A stretch of DNA of 59,149 bases, taken from contig CAYFJO010000019.1 in the NCBI GenBank assembly GCA_964343305.1, positions 1 through 59,149 of the forward strand, written 5' to 3'. The notes under the pieces are model-generated. The model did not search any database. It was not told where the DNA came from and was given only the letters and a program-made list of their open reading frames with translations. The stretch's first letter is position 1. Each line of letters starts with the position of its first letter. Shown here one piece after another: positions 52,425 to 59,149 of this stretch. This stretch comes from CAYFJO01 sp964343305. Its GTDB lineage: Bacteria; Planctomycetota; Planctomycetia; Pirellulales; Pirellulaceae. A program made the position numbers and the translations under genes.

Positions 52425-55400
52425 ATGAAGGTTGTCTCGCGCCATTTACTTGTCGGCTTGCTTGTTTTAGGGCTAACGACCACGGCCCTAGGACAAGAAA
52501 TCGGTCGGCTGCCCAACGTCTATAACGACGCATCAGGGGTTTATGGCGATGGTTCAGGCGGCCCGTTTCTGACGCAGCTTAGCCTGCCATTTCCTGGCCG
52601 CGTTTGGCTTGGCGGCACCATCGTTGACAATGGCTTCGGGTATCCGACGGGCGGATACTTTACATTGGGATCAAAACTACGTTTGGGCGAAGACTGGCTC
52701 GGCGGTCGCTGGTTGGTAGAAGGCCGAGGCCACGTCTCGTACGAAGCGGGAACGGTTTTCGGCAACTTGGGTTTGGAACGTGTCTTATCCATCGATCCGA
52801 TCCGTTCGGACATCGGTGCAAGCATCTGGTTGGACGGGGACCAAACACCAAGTAATCGATTTGGACACGACTTTAAGCAAGTTGGTTTGACTGGCTATCT
52901 GCGCAATGAGTTCTGCAGGTTTCAAGTCAATGGTTACTTTCCCATCGACGACACTGGCTACATTCAAGGTGTGCCCGGTGGTGGTAAGGCCTTTGTGGGC
53001 AACAGCCTGTTGCTGCAGTCCGGCCTAGACACGGCGTTGGATGGATTCGATGCCGCCATTCAATTTCGACCGATCAGCATGGCCATGTTCCAAGGAACGA
53101 TCGATCTTGGCGGCTATTATTACAAAGACTCGGATCAAGAAATCACGGGCGTCCCATCGTTCGGTGGTGTTCGCGTCGCGGCCTCCGTTCAAACGATGAA
53201 TGGCTTGATGTTCCAAGCCGAAATCAATCATGACGAACGATTCGACACGACGGGTTTCTTCCGCATGGTTCTGAATTCCGCCGTCTTCGGTAACTACGAT
53301 CCGCAGGGTCGAGATTTGGACCCAACGACTCGTGACGATCACATCACTGTCGTACATCAAGATCCGATCTTCGCGCTGGATCCGCGCACTGGAGGACGTT
53401 ATCGCGTGGTCCATGTGGACAGCACGAACACGGATCCCGCCGGTGGCGATGGTACCGCGGCGAATCCCTACACGACTTTGGCACGTGCCGATGGCGTCGT
53501 GAATCCTGGAAACTCTTTTGTTAACGACATTATCTTCGTTCGTGAAGGCGTCGGACCTTATACCGATTTGATTAATCTGCTTGGTGGGCAATATCTCTTT
53601 GGCGATGGCGTCGCCCACTTGATCCAAACCCAACTGGGTGTCCGGCTGTTTTGTAGCGACATCGACGATAACATCCCAACTATTGGCGGTGTGACCCTCG
53701 GTGGCAACAACATCGTCCGCGGCTTCGACATCGATGCGGTCAATGGCAACACGGCGATTCTCGCTCCGAGCCTGGCACTGGCGTTGAATGGCTTTGGCGT
53801 GACATCAACAGGATTTGGAACCGGTGTCGGTACGCTCGTCGATCAGGTCGAAATCATCGGCGGTGTTGACGGCGTGAACCTTCGCGACAGCAATGGTTCG
53901 TATTTGTTCACGGATTCCGACACCAGTAACGGTGTGGGAATGAACATCGACAATACCACGGGCATTGGATTTCAAGTTGACAATATCGCTGGTGGTGTTA
54001 TCGACGTAGATTACCGGGGAGACATGATCAATACGGTCGCTAGTGGTCGTTTGATTCAACTCACGAACATCACCGCTCTCAGCGACATCGACTTTGTTGG
54101 AGGCACACAGTTAACTGACGTCGGAGGCGGAGGAATCTTTCTTAGCACAGTCGCCACCACGGTGGACATCACCACGCCGCAGACTTTGACTGGGACGACG
54201 GGCCCAGGTATCGACGTGCGTAACTCAACAGGTGCCGCGGTGATCACCTTTGCCAACACCAACATTACCGACTCTGGCATTGCGGGCGTCAGCCTAAACA
54301 ACAACGCGGCCGGAGCGGGAAGTATCAACTTCACGACGTTGGCGATCAACGAAACCACGGGCGCAATTGGCCTGTTTGTTGTCGACACTAGCACGCTCAA
54401 CATCATGGGCAACAACAGCATTACGAATACCGGTAATGCCGCCATCGTGATGAATGGTGCGGGCCCCAACTCAATTCCGGTCAACTTGATGGCGACATTC
54501 AACACGATTACAAGCAACGCCAGCATCGCGGAAGGCATCAACCTCAACGCGGTTGCCGGTGTTTTGGATGTCGCTCAGACGACCATCGACGATTCGACAT
54601 TGGACAGTATTCTGATCCAAAACGACGCGGCGGGTGGCCTGGTTAGTAACTTCACGCTGGTCAACATCACCGACGCAGGCGTTCCTTTGGGAGCGTTCGG
54701 CAATGGTGTTCGCCTGAGCGCCACTCCACTTTCGACGTACAACTTCGGCACGCTCAATATCGAGACCGACAACGGCAACGGCTTGTTTGCATCCACGGCA
54801 GGTGTAGTAAACGTCTTGGGTGGCACGATCACGGCCAACGGCGGTGCTGCGATCATCATCAATCCGACCGAAATCCACATGACTTTCGGCAGCGTCAATT
54901 CGACCAACAGTGTGTCCGACGGAATCAGCATCGGCGGCATTGCCAACATTACAGGCGGGGCCGCGGGACAGAGTATGTTGAATATCGGCCAAACCAACGT
55001 GGTCGGAGCCACTGGAACCGGAATTCGGATCTTCAATCTCCAGGAAACTGGAAACCCCACCGATCTCATTGCTAACTTCGGCAATACGACGATCGACGGC
55101 AGCAATGGTATCGTGGTCGACGATAACAACGACACCGACACAGGTGAAGCGACATTGAGCTTTAACAACCTGTTAGTAGACGCGACCAACGGCGAAGGTA
55201 TCTTCATCGATGACGACAACGACGCAGGCAATGGTACTCAATTCACGTTCAACCTGATCGGCAATGCGGCCACAGTCACAGCGACGAGCGGCAACGCGAT
55301 CAATATCACCGGAGCCCACGGCTTCACGAACACCACGGTATCGGGTTGGACCTTCCAAGACGTGACATCGATTACCAGCACAAGTTCTGGCGTGGTGCTG

Positions 55401-55979
55401 GATGATCTCAATGAAGGCTTCACGATCAACGGATTGTTGGACATCGACAACTCGGCCGGCGATGGCTTTATCGTTCGCAATTTTGATACGGCTGTGAACG
55501 TTTCGCTCAACTCCGTCGCCTTAAACGGAACAGGCGGCGACAGTATCGACGTCTCTGGCTTTGGAAACACCGGACCACCGGCAGGGACGTTGCCAAGCTT
55601 CGCGGTCAACGGCGGCACGATCGACACAGCCGGTGCGAATAGTGTCAACGTCGCCAATGGCGGTGCCAATGCTAACTTCACCTTCAATAACCTGGCGGTC
55701 ACCTTTGGTGTCACCAACAACTTGACCGGAATCAACGTCTCCAGCGGCGACGGAACCATCACCATTGCGAACAACTCGATCGATTTCAATTCGACCACGA
55801 ACGCAACCGGTATCTTTGTTGAAGGCAACAACTCGCTGGACGGCTTCAACTTGGGAACCGGGGTTTCCACGAACAACACCAGCGCCAATGCGGGTGCTGG
55901 TTCGCTTGGATTCCAGTTCAACAATGGCACAATGATTACCGGAGACATCGAGGTCGACGGCATGACCTTCAACCCATAA
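52425..55979 (+). CDS. Inverse-autotransporter-like barrel with beta-helix passenger
   Basis: This surface protein of about 1184 residues has AGGGAGA 7-8 bases before the ATG at 52425. The signal peptide ends near TALGQ. Residues about 30-310 resemble the outer-membrane barrel of inverse autotransporters (intimin/invasin type): GASIWLDGDQTPSNRFGHDF, then LTGYLRNEFCRFQVNGYFPI. From about 345 (GGDGTAANPYTTLARADGV) a right-handed parallel beta-helix begins and runs to the C-terminus, with many Asn/Gly/Thr repeats. This order, barrel first and passenger second, is that of type Ve secretion. The role may be adhesion or polysaccharide binding. A strong terminator follows. Confidence 0.8.
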   Translation: MKVVSRHLLVGLLVLGLTTTALGQEIGRLPNVYNDASGVYGDGSGGPFLTQLSLPFPGRVWLGGTIVDNGFGYPTGGYFTLGSKLRLGEDWLGGRWLVEGRGHVSYEAGTVFGNLGLERVLSIDPIRSDIGASIWLDGDQTPSNRFGHDFKQVGLTGYLRNEFCRFQVNGYFPIDDTGYIQGVPGGGKAFVGNSLLLQSGLDTALDGFDAAIQFRPISMAMFQGTIDLGGYYYKDSDQEITGVPSFGGVRVAASVQTMNGLMFQAEINHDERFDTTGFFRMVLNSAVFGNYDPQGRDLDPTTRDDHITVVHQDPIFALDPRTGGRYRVVHVDSTNTDPAGGDGTAANPYTTLARADGVVNPGNSFVNDIIFVREGVGPYTDLINLLGGQYLFGDGVAHLIQTQLGVRLFCSDIDDNIPTIGGVTLGGNNIVRGFDIDAVNGNTAILAPSLALALNGFGVTSTGFGTGVGTLVDQVEIIGGVDGVNLRDSNGSYLFTDSDTSNGVGMNIDNTTGIGFQVDNIAGGVIDVDYRGDMINTVASGRLIQLTNITALSDIDFVGGTQLTDVGGGGIFLSTVATTVDITTPQTLTGTTGPGIDVRNSTGAAVITFANTNITDSGIAGVSLNNNAAGAGSINFTTLAINETTGAIGLFVVDTSTLNIMGNNSITNTGNAAIVMNGAGPNSIPVNLMATFNTITSNASIAEGINLNAVAGVLDVAQTTIDDSTLDSILIQNDAAGGLVSNFTLVNITDAGVPLGAFGNGVRLSATPLSTYNFGTLNIETDNGNGLFASTAGVVNVLGGTITANGGAAIIINPTEIHMTFGSVNSTNSVSDGISIGGIANITGGAAGQSMLNIGQTNVVGATGTGIRIFNLQETGNPTDLIANFGNTTIDGSNGIVVDDNNDTDTGEATLSFNNLLVDATNGEGIFIDDDNDAGNGTQFTFNLIGNAATVTATSGNAINITGAHGFTNTTVSGWTFQDVTSITSTSSGVVLDDLNEGFTINGLLDIDNSAGDGFIVRNFDTAVNVSLNSVALNGTGGDSIDVSGFGNTGPPAGTLPSFAVNGGTIDTAGANSVNVANGGANANFTFNNLAVTFGVTNNLTGINVSSGDGTITIANNSIDFNSTTNATGIFVEGNNSLDGFNLGTGVSTNNTSANAGAGSLGFQFNNGTMITGDIEVDGMTFNP

Positions 55980-56390
55980 GAAGGGTGCTGATCCGAACTC
56001 GCGACAACGCGATTCCGTGGATGAAAGCGAACGAGCCCGGCTTTGTCACAAAAGCCGGGCCTTTTTTTCGGACAGTCCCTTTTTCAGCCCTTCTCATCGT
56101 TATAACTTTGCCAATCCACATCGAATTGGCATCCGTTGTCCCACTGCCGGCGATGATTGATTGACACTTTGCCTCCGAGATGGTTACCATGTGACTAGAT
56201 CGTTCACACGCCCTCTGTCTCGTGATGCCTGTCAGCGAGACCTATCGAGGTTTCCCCCCTTCACGTGTGACGCCAGTCGGCACAACTAATCAAAGACTGA
56301 ATCGACCGAACAGAGAAGATCGCCAGTCTTGCCAACGCTGATGAAGGGACTCGTCTGCTTGGTTTGGCAACAAGCCGCAGGAGATGAGAA
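55980..56390. other. Intergenic region between two surface-protein genes
   Basis: About 410 bases. Apart from the terminator at 56035-56068 and the ribosome binding site of the next gene, I see nothing with coding or structural support. Confidence 0.5.
56035..56068 (+). terminator. Strong rho-independent terminator
   Basis: A perfect 10-bp GC-rich stem (GCCCGGCTTT / AAAGCCGGGC) with a 6-nt loop is followed by C and seven T, 56 bp past the stop of the barrel protein. Confidence 0.95.
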
Positions 56391-59149
56391 GTGGGTTTAG
56401 CGAATATCCTTGACGCCCTGACCGGGCGCGGCAATGCAAAGAAGAGGCTGGGAAAACTTCGTTCAAAGCGACGGTCGCTCACCGTCGAAGCGTTGGAGGA
56501 CCGCACTTTGCTCGCGGCGTGGTTGCCACAGGGTCCACACGGCATCTCGGACGGTCAAGTGGAAAACGTGGGCGCCAATGACGAGGTTGCGGGTGCGATT
56601 CATACAATTGCCGCGCATCCATTAAATCCAAACACAGTCTATCTAGGCACTGTTAATGGCGGAATGTGGCGATCCGATAATGCGACACTCACCACCCCCA
56701 GATGGACACCTCAGACGGACAACGCATCGTCGCTATCCATTGGCGCGATTGGATTCGATCTCACCGACCCGACAGGCAATACCTTGGTGGCTGGAACCGC
56801 CAACAGTTTCAATCCCAACGCGACGGTCAACGGTCCGCTAATTGGGCTACTTCGCACGACGAACGGTGGACAAGATTGGCTGCCCTTGGGAACCACAGAC
56901 CTTGGTGGACAAAACATAACTGGAGTCGCACCGCGTGGTGACACGATCGTCGTCGCATCCGATTCGGGAATCTCTCGCAGCGATGATGCCGGATTGTCAT
57001 TCGTCTCTGTGATGGGCGGCAACATCACCGACTTCGTCAGTGATCCAAGCGATCAAGATCTAATGTACGCCGCCTCGACGGCAGGAGTCTTTCGCAGCAA
57101 CGACGCAGGAATGACTTGGACAGACATTTCTGACGCGACCCTGTCCGCCGGATTGGGCGACAACACAAAGATCTCGCTGGCCAGCAACGGCCGGCTTTAC
57201 GCGGCGGCGACAACCGCCGGACAACTCTCGATCGTCGCCTACTCCGACGATCCCAACCCGCCATTGATGGGAACGTCGACATGGACCGAGATGGATCTCC
57301 CCGAAACGGAGGAATCCGATCTGATGGTGCAGGGTCTGCATCCTGGCGCGCTGGGAGCAATTAATCTCTCGGTCGTCGCGGACGGCAGCAATCCAAATCT
57401 CGTCTATGTTGGCGGCGATCGCCAACCCAATCCGTTTACAAACTTCATTGGTGCCGAGGATTTCACGGGAAGGTTGTTCCGCGGAGATACGACTGTCGAT
57501 CCGATTGGGCCTCCCGTCATGGGCGATCCTTTCGTGCTCTCGCCACAATGGGAACACCTAACACACTCCAACGCGATCTCAGCGATTCCTGGTGGCGGAA
57601 CTTCCAATCTGAGCGCCCCATTTGCTGGGACTCATGACATGATTTTCGCTGGCGGATCGTTGATTGAAGTCACAGGCGGTGGCATCTATAAGCGTACGAA
57701 CCCGTCAAGCAATTCGGGTACGTGGCTGTCGATGATGGGAAATCTTCAGATCACGCAAATCCGTGAAATTGCCTACGACGCACAAGCCCGAGTGATTATC
57801 AGTTCCAACGTAGATACGGGTGTCTCCGAACAGATTAGCTCGAACAATACTTCCTGGCGGACCCCAGCATTTTCGTTTGGTCCGCGTGGACGGCATACGG
57901 GCCCGGCTGGAGATGTCGCCGTGGATGACACGAGCACTCCCGGCACATCGTTCCGTTACTCCAGTGGATTGGATGACCTGGGCGTGACTCAGTTCATTCG
58001 CCGAGAAATCAATTCCGCGAATGTGCAAATCAGTGAAACGGTTTTGGCCACGATCCCAGATCCACAGGCCGTGACGCCGATTGCCGTCAACGAAGTCGAT
58101 GGCAGTCGGTTGATCATTGGTGGCTCAGGAATGATCCACGAATCTCTGGACCGCGGCGATACCAACACTCCCGTGATGGGCGGTGGTGGTGCGACGGAAG
58201 ACGCCATCAAATATGGGCACGCCTCCAATCCAGATCTGATTGTCTACGGATCTGGTGCGACCGTATTCGTGCGTGCCGGAGATCCAACCGACTTGGTCAA
58301 TCCGCCCGTTGCCGTTGCCACGGCAGCCGGTCCGGGCGTTGGAACTATTACGGACATCACCTGGGATCCGAATAACTCGGACGTGTTATACGTGGTTGGC
58401 ACGGGCGGCGTTGCAGAAACCCTTGACGGCGGTGCAACCTGGACGGATATCACGGGTAATCTCACCGCGTTCACATTGTACTCGGTCGAATTTGTGAACG
58501 GCGCTCCGTTCGATGGCGTGGTCGTCGCGACAGACATGGGCGTGTATTATGCGAATCAAGGTGATTTTCCCGTTCTAATGACGGATCCCCCGCCAACGTG
58601 GAATCGCTTGGGCAGCGATTTTCCGAACGTTGCTGTGCTGGACCTCGACTATGACGTCAACAGCAACATGCTTTTTGCCGGAACCGGCGGTCGCGGTGCC
58701 TACGTGATTCAAAACGTGGGTACTGAAGTCAACGTCACGCCACCGCCGCCCGTCTTCGACTTTGGTGACGCGCCGGACATCGCCGTTGGCACGGCCACGG
58801 GAGATTACAATACGACCCTTGCGGATAACGGACCCAGCCATCCCGTCGGTGGCCCGCGTCTGGGCAACACGGTCGACGGCGAAACGGATGGTTTCCAGTC
58901 GGCCTCGGCAAACGGCGACGATCTTGGCGATACCGATGATGAAGACGGCGTGACTTTTTCCGCGATGATCGAAGGCCAAACGGCAACGGTCTCGATCGAG
59001 GTCACCAACGCGCCAGGTTTTGTCAACGGTTGGATTGACTACGACCAAGACGGAGCCTTCGCGGCGGGCGAACAAATTGTCACCGATCAAGCGTTCGTTC
59101 CGGGCACTTCGATGGACATCAACTTCACGGGGCCCACTGGCCAGAATGG
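56391..59149 (+). CDS. Giant secreted beta-propeller protein with GEVED domain (3' end outside window)
   Basis: The frame runs open from a GTG at 56391 (AGGAG 7 bases upstream, stop codon at 56385-56387) to the window edge, at least 919 residues. It begins MGLANILDALTGRGNAKKRL and then RSLTVEALEDRTLLA, the N-terminal motif of large secreted planctomycete proteins. Residues about 40-760 form BNR/sialidase-like or VPS10-like propeller repeats with Asp boxes (RTTNGGQDWLPL, RSDDAGLSFVSV, RSNDAGMTWTDI, TLDGGATWTDI). A GEVED domain follows (VFDFGDAPD..., DDEDGVTFSAMIEGQTA, NGWIDYDQDGAF). No catalytic sialidase residues are evident; cell-surface adhesion or matrix binding is the likelier role. Confidence 0.88.
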   Translation, partial: MGLANILDALTGRGNAKKRLGKLRSKRRSLTVEALEDRTLLAAWLPQGPHGISDGQVENVGANDEVAGAIHTIAAHPLNPNTVYLGTVNGGMWRSDNATLTTPRWTPQTDNASSLSIGAIGFDLTDPTGNTLVAGTANSFNPNATVNGPLIGLLRTTNGGQDWLPLGTTDLGGQNITGVAPRGDTIVVASDSGISRSDDAGLSFVSVMGGNITDFVSDPSDQDLMYAASTAGVFRSNDAGMTWTDISDATLSAGLGDNTKISLASNGRLYAAATTAGQLSIVAYSDDPNPPLMGTSTWTEMDLPETEESDLMVQGLHPGALGAINLSVVADGSNPNLVYVGGDRQPNPFTNFIGAEDFTGRLFRGDTTVDPIGPPVMGDPFVLSPQWEHLTHSNAISAIPGGGTSNLSAPFAGTHDMIFAGGSLIEVTGGGIYKRTNPSSNSGTWLSMMGNLQITQIREIAYDAQARVIISSNVDTGVSEQISSNNTSWRTPAFSFGPRGRHTGPAGDVAVDDTSTPGTSFRYSSGLDDLGVTQFIRREINSANVQISETVLATIPDPQAVTPIAVNEVDGSRLIIGGSGMIHESLDRGDTNTPVMGGGGATEDAIKYGHASNPDLIVYGSGATVFVRAGDPTDLVNPPVAVATAAGPGVGTITDITWDPNNSDVLYVVGTGGVAETLDGGATWTDITGNLTAFTLYSVEFVNGAPFDGVVVATDMGVYYANQGDFPVLMTDPPPTWNRLGSDFPNVAVLDLDYDVNSNMLFAGTGGRGAYVIQNVGTEVNVTPPPPVFDFGDAPDIAVGTATGDYNTTLADNGPSHPVGGPRLGNTVDGETDGFQSASANGDDLGDTDDEDGVTFSAMIEGQTATVSIEVTNAPGFVNGWIDYDQDGAFAAGEQIVTDQAFVPGTSMDINFTGPTGQN

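Overview
The window comes from the chromosome of a planctomycete, most likely of the Pirellulales type. The evidence is a DUF1559 pseudopilin-like fragment, a secreted sulfatase, a giant secreted protein with an N-terminal LEDRTLLA motif and a GEVED domain, many short acidic or lipoprotein ORFs without known relatives, and an EF-Tu with the aberrant switch I that I recall from Rhodopirellula-type bacteria. No phage, plasmid, insertion-sequence transposase or CRISPR array is visible. One run of exactly 100 N (30180-30279) marks an assembly join inside a 9-bp tandem repeat.

Layout. 1-16.4 kb is a patchwork of accessory genes: a broken DUF1559 gene, lutB-lutC (lactate utilisation), several lineage-specific secreted or membrane proteins, a TylF-like methyltransferase, a REC-PAS-PP2C phosphatase, and an efflux module made of an HlyD-type adaptor divergent from two tandem paralogous outer-membrane lipoproteins. 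16.4-18.6 kb holds tmk, holB and yjbQ. 19-30.7 kb holds a small conserved protein, a sulfatase, a macro-domain protein, a prenyltransferase-like repeat protein, a NarL-type regulator, an enolase-superfamily enzyme, nagA, an ECF sigma factor with its likely anti-sigma partner, and two small acidic lipoproteins.

30.85-48.2 kb is the core transcription and translation block, all on the minus strand. In transcription order it reads tRNA-Thr(UGU), tRNA-Tyr, tRNA-Gly, tRNA-Thr(GGU), tuf, tRNA-Trp, secE, nusG, rplK, rplA, rplJ, rplL, rpoB, rpoC, rpsL, rpsG, fusA. This joins the classical tufB/secE-nusG/rplKAJL-rpoBC cluster to the str operon. Just upstream, on the same strand, lies a primary-like sigma factor carrying extra N-terminal helix-turn-helix domains. 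50.5-59.1 kb holds three large secreted or surface proteins: an unknown, an inverse-autotransporter-like barrel with a beta-helix passenger, and a beta-propeller/GEVED protein that runs off the window.

The observations most worth follow-up are: the sigma factor fused to an array of DNA-binding domains and lacking region 3; core-machinery deviations (EF-Tu switch I, a GFM2-like EF-G in the str position, a 125-residue acidic tail on NusG, arginine at the streptomycin position 88 of S12); several families of long palindromic elements, two of which supply the stop codon of the neighbouring gene; and three operator-like repeats spaced exactly 27 bp apart between the efflux genes.
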